Origin: Planctomycetota bacterium
GTDB taxonomy: Bacteria > Planctomycetota > Planctomycetia > Pirellulales > Pirellulaceae
NCBI GenBank assembly: GCA_963204915.1
Contig: CAUJHS010000117.1
Coordinates: 248,001-312,000, forward strand
Direction of reading: 5' to 3'
DNA: 64,000 nucleotides
The notes under the pieces were generated by a model that was given only the letters and a program-made list of their open reading frames with translations, had not been told where the DNA came from and did no database searches. Each line of letters opens with the position of its first letter. The stretch's first letter is position 1. The translations under genes were made by a program, and so were the position numbers. Positions 1 to 7,792 of this stretch are shown one piece after another.

Positions 1-100
1 CTTGGCCGCGGACAAAGAAATGGCACGCGATTTGTTTCTTTGTAAAAAGCTGCGTGAACCAAGAGTCCCCATGTCGCCCAGAACTCGCACGAGAGATCAA

Positions 101-691
101 ATGCACGCCCACTCACCAAGGAATACCCCCATTCCCGGCAAAGAACTGAAAGCGGTCCTCGTGGGAGCCGTGACAGGATTAGTGGGAACCACGGCGATGA
201 CCGCCACGATGATGGGTCTGGAGCAGAAGCTTCCTCGGCACGAGCGCGAACCCTTGGAGCCGCGGCGCATTACGGAGTCGCTGCTCGCCGGAGCCAGCAC
301 CTTTCACGCTCTGCCCGAACGGCAAAAAGCCGACCTTTCGATCCTGGCTCATTTGGGTTACGGCGCGGCCATGGGCGCGCTGTATCAAACTATCGAGCGC
401 CGTCTGCCGCTTCCGCCTTTGGCGCGAGGAGCCGCTTTCGGGTTGATGGTGTGGGCAGCCAGTTATGCGGGATGGTTGCCGGCGCTTGGAATTCTACCCC
501 CGCCCCATCGTCGTCCGGTAGGACGCAACGGGTTACTCATCGCCAGTCATTTGATGTGGGGCGTAGTTACCGCGGCCGCAAGCGGGGGTTCATCCACAAC
601 GCCGTCTTACCGGCGCAACGTCATACCGCGACGCGGCGGCTCCAACGAACCGGGAGGCATCGGCGGGAAGGGATCTTCCTCGACCGCTTGA
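101..691 (+). CDS. DUF1440/DUF6789-like integral membrane protein
   Basis: Small multi-pass membrane protein of unknown function. Hydrophobic segments carry GAVTGLVGTTAMTATM near the N-terminus, then HLGYGAAMGALYQ, GAAFGLMVWAASYAGWLPALG and a last helix with HLMWGV. This order resembles the DUF1440/DUF6789 membrane family (my recollection, not a search). The ATG at 101 is preceded by GAGAG; an in-frame ATG at 71 and a TTG at 2 are alternatives. The C-terminal tail after the last helix is low-complexity (Ser/Arg/Gly) and overlaps the end of the convergent gene at 607-1728 by 85 bp, so the tail may not be conserved. No operon partner is visible inside the window. Confidence 0.7.
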   Translation: MHAHSPRNTPIPGKELKAVLVGAVTGLVGTTAMTATMMGLEQKLPRHEREPLEPRRITESLLAGASTFHALPERQKADLSILAHLGYGAAMGALYQTIERRLPLPPLARGAAFGLMVWAASYAGWLPALGILPPPHRRPVGRNGLLIASHLMWGVVTAAASGGSSTTPSYRRNVIPRRGGSNEPGGIGGKGSSSTA

Positions 692-1728
692 CCGAAAGGC
701 GTTACGCCTTCGACCGCGGCGCGCTGCACCACTTCCGACGCCGGCTGCTCCATTTCATACGTATCGACGGAGCGCAATGCCGCACGGTTTCCCACGGCCA
801 TGACCAACTCGGAAAAGCGGTGACGCACTGGCGGCTCAACGTGCTCAAGTTTCTCGGCAAGTCGCTGCACGCCTGGTCCGTTTTCGGACGCTGCTTGCGA
901 TATCTTCCCCAGAAACGCCGCCGACTCGGTAAAGTTCGCATCGGCCGACTTGCCCACCAAGGGGTTCAACGTGCGCGCCAACAAGTCGACGCCGACGTTA
1001 TCGACCTTCACGAAAACATCCAGGTGACTTGTGATCACCGTGTCTCCCGCAGGGCTGGGCGTATATGCCGAGCGCAGCAAGAGCACGCAGGACCCGTGAA
1101 CGCGGTTCTTCAACAGCGGTCCTTCGTAAAAGCCTTCAGCGTAAATCACATGGACTTCGCGCGTGCGCAACAAGGTATGCGCCACACACTGGGTGCCGGC
1201 GCCATCGGCCGCCTTGACCGAGTTCGGCCCAATCCGCTCAATTTGCACCTGCGTAATGCCCATCAGATCCCAGATGTTCACCACGACTTCCGGATGCTGA
1301 AGCAAGAACAGGTACAAATCGGGGTCGCACTCAATCGACTTGGCAGGCATGCGCCGATAAATGCTTGGCTTCGAAACAATCTCCCAAACCCGGGCCTGCG
1401 CCTGCGGAGGAAGTTGCTGCACGGGCAACGCGCGCGTCGCGTCTTCGCGCGCTTCCCGGCTGGACAAGCCGTCATCCGGGAAACCCCATACGAGATTCGC
1501 GGGTGCAACGAAACACCACGCCGCCAGAAGGAAAAGAGCCATCGTCGGCGCACGGCGCAGACAGGATCTGGCGCCAGGAGCGCCCTTAGCCGGCGTGCGA
1601 GAGGATGCTACGTCTTGCCGCAACGCCCAGCCGACCGCCGGTCCGAAGCGCCAGGTTCCGGTGCGCCCGCGCGCAGTCTTGGCCCTTGGCCGGCCGCGCC
1701 ATGCGCGCGGCAAGTCGTGGTTGAGCAT
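607..1728 (-). CDS. Exported hypothetical protein
   Basis: I do not recognise a named domain. The chosen ATG at 1728 follows a GGGGGGAT ribosome-binding site and begins MLNHDLPRAW. A basic stretch is followed by a hydrophobic signal-like segment (MALFLLAAWCFVAPANLVWG, from position 1542), so translation could alternatively start there and make a standard signal peptide. The mature part is a globular alpha/beta-looking domain of about 280 residues without cysteine motifs, ending in a Pro-rich tail. It resembles hypothetical exported proteins seen repeatedly in planctomycetes. It lies downstream of the sigma/anti-sigma pair on the same strand, about 250 nt after the anti-sigma stop, so co-regulation is possible but not shown. 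Confidence 0.65.
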   Translation of the reverse strand: MLNHDLPRAWRGRPRAKTARGRTGTWRFGPAVGWALRQDVASSRTPAKGAPGARSCLRRAPTMALFLLAAWCFVAPANLVWGFPDDGLSSREAREDATRALPVQQLPPQAQARVWEIVSKPSIYRRMPAKSIECDPDLYLFLLQHPEVVVNIWDLMGITQVQIERIGPNSVKAADGAGTQCVAHTLLRTREVHVIYAEGFYEGPLLKNRVHGSCVLLLRSAYTPSPAGDTVITSHLDVFVKVDNVGVDLLARTLNPLVGKSADANFTESAAFLGKISQAASENGPGVQRLAEKLEHVEPPVRHRFSELVMAVGNRAALRSVDTYEMEQPASEVVQRAAVEGVTPFGQAVEEDPFPPMPPGSLEPPRRGMTLRR

Positions 1729-1977
1729 AATCCCCCCTGGATGCACAACGATCGTGACGGCAGGTCATGCCGGTCTTACGACTTAATTCGGCTTTCCCAA
1801 GGGGCCGGGGACAACGTTTTTACGCGGGCAATCGTTATGAGGGAAGAAATCCCCCACCGAAAGGATAGTATTTCTTGCGCGCGAAGCGACGATCACGGTC
1901 CGATCCGCGCGCGAAAATGGCGAACCACCAAAGATTGCGCGGCGCCATGCAACCGTCGTGGTGCAAAAACAGATAAG

Positions 1978-2805
1978 CTACGCTGTTGGGCGGGAGCGCA
2001 GCAGGCTGCGGTAGTCGCCTTCAGCCGCCAAGACGAATAACAAGCCGTCGGCTTGCCAGGCGCCGATGCTCCATCCTCCTGTGGCGCCGGGAAGCGGGGT
2101 GCGTGGAGGAACCGAACCGATGCCTGCGACCGGCGTGTCCACTTGCGACACGAACAAATACGCCGACTTTCCTTGCCGGAACGGAATTTGATAAACCACG
2201 GCCTTGCGGTCCAGCGAGGTTTCGACCCTTCGCCATTGAGCCGGCGCCACGGCCAGATACTGCCGCGGATAAGCGCGCGGCGGCTGACGCGTCATCGGGC
2301 TCCAGGCGGCGCGGTGGAAATCTTCGTCAGACAACCACTCTTGCGCTTGCACCACCAGTTGCGAAGGCGTTAATTCCGGGGTGTGGTTGACCAGCCAGTA
2401 ACTCAAACCCAGAGCAATAAAGCTAACCGCGGCGGCCATGGCCAAGGCCCAGAACCGGCGCCGAGATTGTGGTTGCCGCGCCGCGGACGACAAATCTGCT
2501 CGGTCTGCCGGTGCGACCGCCGCGACAGACTCCGACGCATCAGCCGCGGCTCTTCCGCCGGCCGCACCGACCGCTGCTAACAATCGCTGCTCCAAATCGC
2601 CGGGGACCGGCACATCCTGGAACGCCGCCACGAGAGCCCGATCCAAGCGTTGCGAACGTTCCAACGCCTGGCGTGCGGTTTCGTCTCGCTCCAATTCGTC
2701 CGCTAACGCCGCCATCTCCGGGTCAAGCAACTTGCGGGGCGCAAGCAGGTCGTCGCCGTGAGGTCGGCAGGCGTCCATCAAGTTGTGAAGTGGTTGCTTG
2801 TCCAT
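1978..2805 (-). CDS. Putative membrane anti-sigma factor
   Basis: Encodes about 275 residues: a soluble N-terminal part rich in charged residues (DEMAALADELERDETARQAL), a single transmembrane helix at about residues 120-143 (ALAMAAAVSFIALGLSYWLV) and an extracytoplasmic C-terminal domain. That topology, plus its place 40 nt downstream of an ECF sigma gene on the same strand, is what a transmembrane anti-sigma factor would look like. There is no clear HxxxCxxC zinc motif of the ZAS class; only C13 and H16 are present in the first 20 residues. The anti-sigma role is therefore inferred mainly from context and topology. By analogy it would hold the sigma factor at the membrane until an envelope signal releases it. 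Confidence 0.65.
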   Translation of the reverse strand: MDKQPLHNLMDACRPHGDDLLAPRKLLDPEMAALADELERDETARQALERSQRLDRALVAAFQDVPVPGDLEQRLLAAVGAAGGRAAADASESVAAVAPADRADLSSAARQPQSRRRFWALAMAAAVSFIALGLSYWLVNHTPELTPSQLVVQAQEWLSDEDFHRAAWSPMTRQPPRAYPRQYLAVAPAQWRRVETSLDRKAVVYQIPFRQGKSAYLFVSQVDTPVAGIGSVPPRTPLPGATGGWSIGAWQADGLLFVLAAEGDYRSLLRSRPTA

Positions 2806-2845
2806 GAGTGGTCTCGGTTTGTAACCGTCCTTGGAGAAAACCGCG

Positions 2846-3502
2846 TTATACGAACATCGCCAGTAATAAATGGAGCCGTGGAGGGCACGACTCGCCTTGA
2901 GTTTGGGCTTCCAGCAAGGCGCGAAGCCGACCCTTGGCGCGGGCCAGGCGACTCATGACCGTACCCGGCGCCAAGGCTAATCGATCCGAGATTTCCTTGT
3001 ACGACAACTCTTCAAAGTAAAACATGACCAGCACCACGCGGTGCTCGTCCGACAATTGATCCAATGCGGCTTGCAGCCACTGCCGGTCGATCCACTCCGC
3101 TTCGGCGCCCGCCGGCGGGATGCTACCGTCGGGAATGCGATCGACTTCAATTTCCAGGTTGGCCGCCGGTTCGGGCGCCGGGCGGCGACGTTGCTTGAGG
3201 TAACAGTTGCGCACCACGGTGAACAGCCACGAACGGGCTTTTGCCGGATCGCGCAACTGGTGAAGTTTTTGCTGAGCAATCAGGAACGTTTGCTGCGTCA
3301 AATCTTCCGCGTCATTCTGCTTGCCCGCTAGGCGAAACGCATAGCGGTACACGTCGGCATGATGCTCGCGAATAAGTTGCCCAAGGTCCAAGGCGCATTC
3401 GAAGCCGCTCCCCGGAGGTTGGGGCTCCTCAAATTCATGTTCGGGTTGTGGAGACAAATCGCCTGCCACCGTTCCTCGCTGCTTCTTGTTTAGAGCCGCC
3501 AA
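2846..3502 (-). CDS. RNA polymerase ECF-type sigma factor
   Basis: Region 2 is visible as HHADVYRYAFRLAGKQNDAEDLTQQTF followed by RSWLFTVVRN, and region 4 as LVMFYFEELSYKEISDRLALAPGTVMSRL, the helix-turn-helix that reads the -35 element. Length (about 218 residues or slightly less) fits group 4 sigma factors. The long ORF begins with TTG at 3502; a GTG at 3469 preceded by GAGGA is an equally good start, so the first 11 residues are uncertain. The gene heads a minus-strand pair with the putative anti-sigma factor. Its own target promoter cannot be named from this window. Confidence 0.9.
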   Translation of the reverse strand: MAALNKKQRGTVAGDLSPQPEHEFEEPQPPGSGFECALDLGQLIREHHADVYRYAFRLAGKQNDAEDLTQQTFLIAQQKLHQLRDPAKARSWLFTVVRNCYLKQRRRPAPEPAANLEIEVDRIPDGSIPPAGAEAEWIDRQWLQAALDQLSDEHRVVLVMFYFEELSYKEISDRLALAPGTVMSRLARAKGRLRALLEAQTQGESCPPRLHLLLAMFV

Positions 3503-3767
3503 ACGACCAATTTATTCCCTTTTATTCTTGAACGCTTGCACTGATGTCGGCGATTCCCGGGCGGTGAACACGTGGAAGCTTAGCGAAAACAGGGCGAAAA
3601 TGCGGGTTAAGCGGCGTTTCTGGCCGATTTAACCGGCACGACTGAACGCCGACTTGAAAAAAATTTACCACAGTCGGGAATATTTGCCCAATCCAGGAAT
3701 CTATCCTTGTGTGAGGAGCAGGAAGGTCCTGCAAAACATTGATCTCCCCAATTTGGAGCTTTGAATC
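3503..3767. other. Intergenic region between divergent sigma gene and lipoprotein gene
   Basis: 265 nt, AT-richer than the flanking genes. It contains a TTGAAA element at 3654-3659 but no convincing -10 at standard spacing. A small hairpin (GCAGGA-AGG-TCCTGC) lies about 40-50 nt before the lipoprotein start. It probably holds divergent promoters for the two flanking genes, possibly recognised by the ECF sigma factor itself, but I cannot define them. Confidence 0.35.
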
Positions 3768-4106
3768 ATGAAGAAGTTGTCGCTGTTGTTGGTCGTGTTG
3801 AGCTTGGGTCTGTTCGCCGTGGGTTGTGAGCCGACGGATTCCACCACCGTAGATGACGCCGCCCCGGCCACCACCGAAGGCGATGTGGATGCGGGCATCG
3901 ACACGGAAATGGATGTGACCGAGGAAACCACCGAAGAAGCGATCCCCGCCGAAGAAGCCGCTCCGGCCGAGGAAGCCGCCGCTCCTGCCGAAGAAGCCGC
4001 TCCGGTTGACGCCGCCCCCGCCGAAGAAGCTGCTCCTGCTGAAGAAGCCGCTCCCGCGGAAGAAGCCCCGGCCGAAGCCGCTCCCGCCGAAGGCGACGCT
4101 CAATAA
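3768..4106 (+). CDS. Small repeat-rich lipoprotein
   Basis: A lipoprotein signal peptide (MKKLSLLLVVLSLGLFAVGC, lipid-modified Cys at residue 20) is followed by an acidic stretch and tandem PAEEAA/PAEEAAA repeats to the end. There is no folded domain; the mature part is probably an extended, negatively charged Ala-Pro-Glu rod anchored in a membrane. TTGGAG lies upstream of the ATG. It resembles the next gene (same signal design, same AAPAE words) and the linker of the PQQ lipoprotein at 14409-16679. Function unknown; a spacer or cell-envelope role is only a guess. Confidence 0.75.
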   Translation: MKKLSLLLVVLSLGLFAVGCEPTDSTTVDDAAPATTEGDVDAGIDTEMDVTEETTEEAIPAEEAAPAEEAAAPAEEAAPVDAAPAEEAAPAEEAAPAEEAPAEAAPAEGDAQ

Positions 4107-4169
4107 CTCTCTGCAAACCATAACTGGTTTGGGTGTTGGACTAGCGTTTCCAAGCAAGTGATTCCAGCC

Positions 4170-4197
4170 AAGCCCACGGATCCTCATCTGTGGGCTT
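4170..4197 (+). terminator. Hairpin between the two lipoprotein genes
   Basis: Perfect 8-bp stem AAGCCCAC/GTGGGCTT with a 12-nt loop, followed by CGCTGTTTACG. Located 64 nt after the first lipoprotein stop. The U-run is weak, so termination may be partial and allow read-through to the second lipoprotein gene. Confidence 0.5.
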
Positions 4198-4247
4198 CGC
4201 TGTTTACGTAACAACCATTCTTATTTTCTGTCAGGAATATTTCCACG

Positions 4248-4541
4248 ATGCAACGTTTCAGCTTTGGAGTTTTGGCCCTCAGTTTAGCTTTGTTCGCTCT
4301 TGGCTGCTCGTCTTCGACCCCGTCGGGCGACACGGGCACGACCGGCACGAACACCACCACTGCGGTTGATGACCACAGCCATGACGAAGCCGGTCACAGC
4401 CACGACGAAGCCGCCCCCGCGGAAGCTGCTCCGGCCGAAGGCGCCAGCGATGAGTTCGGCGCCGCTCCTTCCGAACCCGAAATCTCGCTTGATCCGAGCG
4501 TCGACGGCGCTGCCGCCGAGCAACCGGAAAGCAACGAGTAA
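4248..4541 (+). CDS. Small His-rich lipoprotein
   Basis: Lipobox ALGC gives lipid-modified Cys20 after a hydrophobic signal peptide. The mature chain is Thr/Gly-rich, then has two HSHDEA words (DDHSHDEAGHSHDEAAP) and an Ala-Pro-Glu tail. The repeated HxHDE could bind divalent metal weakly, but no family is recognised. It is a close design relative of the lipoprotein just upstream and probably arose by duplication of the signal and AAPAE modules. It ends before a strong terminator. Confidence 0.7.
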   Translation: MQRFSFGVLALSLALFALGCSSSTPSGDTGTTGTNTTTAVDDHSHDEAGHSHDEAAPAEAAPAEGASDEFGAAPSEPEISLDPSVDGAAAEQPESNE

Positions 4542-4631
4542 CTTGCCTCTGCGGCGCTGTCGGGTTGTCGCCTGAATCGAGGCGACCTCAAGAGAGCCGC
4601 AACGCATGGCCGACTTTCTCCTTCTGGCCTG

Positions 4632-4671
4632 AGCGATGGTCGTTCGTACTCCGAACAACCATCGCTTTTTT
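4632..4671 (+). terminator. Rho-independent terminator after lipoprotein gene
   Basis: Perfect 9-bp stem AGCGATGGT (4632-4640) / ACCATCGCT (4658-4666), extendable by CGTTCG/CGAAC pairing, followed directly by a T6 tract. It ends the lipoprotein transcript just before the convergent fusion gene. Confidence 0.85.
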
Positions 4672-4689
4672 CATTTTCGGCCCACGCAA

Positions 4690-7566
4690 TCAGCGCGCAG
4701 GAGCGGGCTGCTTTTCCTCTTCGGCGCGTGGCGCCGCAGCGTTCTCGGCGGCGCGAAGCACCCGCAGCGCGTTACCGCCCAAGATCTTGTGAATCTCGTC
4801 GGGCGTGTAACCTCGGTTGAGCAGTTCTTGCGTGATGAGGGGATACGTCGACACGTCCTCCAGTTGCTTGGGCAACATGCTCACGCCGTCATAGTCGGAA
4901 CCGATCCCCACGTGATCGATCCCCGCCACGCGCACCATGTGGTCGATGTGATCGACCACGTCATGCACGCTGCCGGGCTCCATCGGGTTCTGCGCGCGCC
5001 AGCGAGCCATCGCTTTTTCGTAGTCCGCCTGTTCGGGATACTGCTTCCGCATTTGCCGGCCCACTTCAAACATGCTTGCCATCTTCTGCGCCGACTCCGG
5101 ATGGATAAACCCGCTGAAGTAATTCACCATGACCACGCCGCCGTTGCGCGTTACCAGCCGCAGCACATCATCGGGCACATTGCGCGGATGATCGGCCAGC
5201 GCCCTGGCCGACGAGTGGGAAAAGATGATCGGGGCGGTACTGATCCGTAGGGCGTCCTTCATCGTCTCGGGCGAAACGTGCGAAAGATCGACCAACATGC
5301 CCAGCCGATTCATCTCACGCACCACTTCTTCGCCAAAAGGAGAAAGCCCGCCATGCTCGGCGTCGTCGGTAGCCGAATCGGCCCACGCCAAGGTGTCGCT
5401 ATGCGTAAGGGTCATGTAGCGGGCGCCTTGCTCGTACAGTTGACGCAGCACAGCCAGCGAGTCTTCGATTGCATGCCCTCCCTCGACGCCAATCAGCGAA
5501 GCGATTTTGCCCTGCCTGCGAATTCGCTCCACGTCATCGGCGGTCAGCGCCAGTTCAAACGTTTCGGGGTATCGCTTGATCATGGCGTGCACCAGTTCAA
5601 TTTGTTCGAGCGTTTGCCGCAGCGCTTCGCCGGTTTGCCGCGTTTCGGCGGGGACGTACACGCTCCAGTATTGCGCGCCCACGTTGCCTTCGCGCAAACG
5701 GGGAATGTCGGTGTGGAGTTTCCCATCATGCCGCTGGGCAATGTCGAGCTTTTCAAACGATGACGACGCCTTGGTGCGCAGCTCCCAAGGCAAATCGTTG
5801 TGCCCGTCGAACACAAAACCCGCGTTGTGAATCGCTCGTGCTTCGTCGGTGAGCGCCACTGCGGGCCGATCTTCACCGGCGGCCTTGCGCCGCCATTTGC
5901 CGGGTCCATACACGGCGCGGCCGGGCGTGGCGCCGGTGTGTTCGCCATCTTTCAGCACTTGCAAGCCATTAACCCACACATGCTGCACGCCCGTGGCGTA
6001 TTGATGCGGCTCCTCATACGTGGCATGGTCTTGAATCGTGGCGGGGTCGAACACCACTACATCGGCATACGCGCCCGGCTTTAGATAACCGCGACCGCGC
6101 AGACCTAGCGTTTCGGCCGGGAAGCCGGTCAGCTTGTGAATGGCGGTTTCGAGCGGAATCACCTTCTCGTCGCGTACATACTTGCCCAGCAGTCGTGCAA
6201 AGTTACCGTAACCGCGAGGATGTGGATTGGTTTTGAGAAAGGCCCCTTCCGGCGCTTGGGAGGCCGAGTCGCTGCAAAACGACACCCACGGCAAGGCGAT
6301 GTTGCGGCGCACGTTTTCTTCGCTCATTAAAAAGTACACGCACTCCACGCGGCTGCCGTCTTCGATCACCAGGTCCATCGCCGTTTCTTCCGCCGATTTA
6401 CCGCGCTGTCGCGCTACTTCGGCCAGCGACTTGCCCGTGAGATGTTTCAAGTCGGGATTGTTGAAACCGACGAGCAGCACCTGCTCCGGCGAGCCGGCCA
6501 TAAGCAGCAGGTTCTCCCATTCGTCCGTGGGCGTTTTCATTTCGCGGGCCACGCGCTCGCGGGTGGCGGGGTCGCGCAACCGGTCGCGCCACCGCTCGTA
6601 GCCGCCTTCCTGCACCCAGGGCGGCATGGCGGCGCTCAGGCCTGTGGCGCCGGCGGTGTAGCAGTACATGTCGGCGGTCACGCGCAAGCCTTGCTCGCGC
6701 GCGGCTTCAATCTTCTTGATGACTTCCTCGCCTTTACCCCAGTTCTGCTCGCCGGCCGCTTTGAGGTGATATATCTCGCCGGCCGCGTTCGACTCGCGCA
6801 CGATCTTTAAGAATTCGTCCACGGCTTCGAGAAGTTGGTTCCCCTCGCTGCGCAGGTGTGAAACATACAGCCCGTCGTACTCGCCGGCCACTTTCGCCAG
6901 CTCGATCAACTCCGGCGTTTTGGCGTAAAACGCGGGAGCGTAAATCAAGGACGAAGCAACCCCCAGGGCGCCTTGCTCCATTTCGCGCCGCACGAGGCTC
7001 TTCATCTCAGCGAGTTCTTCCTCCGTCGGAGCGCGGTCTTCATACCCCAGCACATGAATGCGCACCGACGACGCGCCGACGAACGACGCAATGTTGCACG
7101 CGACGCCTTTCTTCTCGGCGTGCTGCAAATACTCGGCCAGCGTGGTCCAAGCCACGTCATAGGCCAGATCGCCCTTGTTCGCTTCTTCGTCGCGGCGCAT
7201 CGCTTCGTTGAGCGGGCCCATCGACCAGCCTTCGCCGAACACTTCGAGCGTCACGCCTTGGCGAATATCGCTCTGGCTGCGGCCATCGTGCAGAATCGAA
7301 TACGGCGCCCAACTCAGCATATTAATGAACCCCGGCGTCACGGCCTGGCCTTGCGCGTCAATCACGGTCTTCGCGGTGTCGTTAGACAAATCGCCCACCG
7401 CCGCAATGCGGTCGCCCACAATGCCCACATCCGCGCGCCGCCCCGCCGCTCCCGTCCCGTCATACACGCCGCCGCCGCGAATCAACACGTCGTACTCGGC
7501 AGAGAAAACCGTGGCGACACAACCTATCGAAGTAGCAAACACAACCGCCATCGCGAGCCATCGCAT
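4690..7566 (-). CDS. Fusion of D-aminoacylase-like amidohydrolase and M19 membrane dipeptidase
   Basis: A 958-residue exported protein with two catalytic modules. Residues 1-22 form a signal peptide. Residues about 24-560 are an N-acyl-D-amino-acid deacylase-like amidohydrolase (VLIRGGGVYDGTG; YVSHLRSEG; IYHLKAAGEQNWG; FCSDSASQ; PGAYADVVVFDP). The usual HxH after PGFxD is replaced by PGFINMLSW, so one metal site is missing. Residues about 575-940 are a renal-dipeptidase-type M19 peptidase with every zinc ligand visible: FDGHNDLPW, GVEGGH, DLSHVS, FSHSSAR and GIGSDYDG. M19 enzymes cleave dipeptides, including ones with D-residues; the amidohydrolase would act on acylated D-amino acids or related amides. 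A role in salvage of peptidoglycan-type peptides is inferred. Confidence 0.9.
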   Translation of the reverse strand: MRWLAMAVVFATSIGCVATVFSAEYDVLIRGGGVYDGTGAAGRRADVGIVGDRIAAVGDLSNDTAKTVIDAQGQAVTPGFINMLSWAPYSILHDGRSQSDIRQGVTLEVFGEGWSMGPLNEAMRRDEEANKGDLAYDVAWTTLAEYLQHAEKKGVACNIASFVGASSVRIHVLGYEDRAPTEEELAEMKSLVRREMEQGALGVASSLIYAPAFYAKTPELIELAKVAGEYDGLYVSHLRSEGNQLLEAVDEFLKIVRESNAAGEIYHLKAAGEQNWGKGEEVIKKIEAAREQGLRVTADMYCYTAGATGLSAAMPPWVQEGGYERWRDRLRDPATRERVAREMKTPTDEWENLLLMAGSPEQVLLVGFNNPDLKHLTGKSLAEVARQRGKSAEETAMDLVIEDGSRVECVYFLMSEENVRRNIALPWVSFCSDSASQAPEGAFLKTNPHPRGYGNFARLLGKYVRDEKVIPLETAIHKLTGFPAETLGLRGRGYLKPGAYADVVVFDPATIQDHATYEEPHQYATGVQHVWVNGLQVLKDGEHTGATPGRAVYGPGKWRRKAAGEDRPAVALTDEARAIHNAGFVFDGHNDLPWELRTKASSSFEKLDIAQRHDGKLHTDIPRLREGNVGAQYWSVYVPAETRQTGEALRQTLEQIELVHAMIKRYPETFELALTADDVERIRRQGKIASLIGVEGGHAIEDSLAVLRQLYEQGARYMTLTHSDTLAWADSATDDAEHGGLSPFGEEVVREMNRLGMLVDLSHVSPETMKDALRISTAPIIFSHSSARALADHPRNVPDDVLRLVTRNGGVVMVNYFSGFIHPESAQKMASMFEVGRQMRKQYPEQADYEKAMARWRAQNPMEPGSVHDVVDHIDHMVRVAGIDHVGIGSDYDGVSMLPKQLEDVSTYPLITQELLNRGYTPDEIHKILGGNALRVLRAAENAAAPRAEEEKQPAPAR

Positions 7567-7792
7567 GGTTATCTTTCCTCAAGAGGTGGCTTGAACAGAG
7601 TACGGGGCCCAGTATAGCGCGTGGCGCGCGAGTAATCTATTGAACCAAGCAGCGATCTTTCGCGGCTGCTTGGACGCTCGCGACGCGGCTTCTTATAATC
7701 AGATGGACAGAATTCCTAAACATAGCCTGCGGCGCATGCGGCGCCCTCCGGTTCCGGCGTTTTCGATCCCCCTATACCGGGAGTTTGCTTCA

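Noticed and set aside
451-2040. Long plus-strand ORF opposite the hypothetical and anti-sigma genes
   Set aside because: No domain, Arg-rich biased composition typical of an antisense frame in GC-rich DNA, while the minus strand codes plausible proteins with SD and signal peptide.
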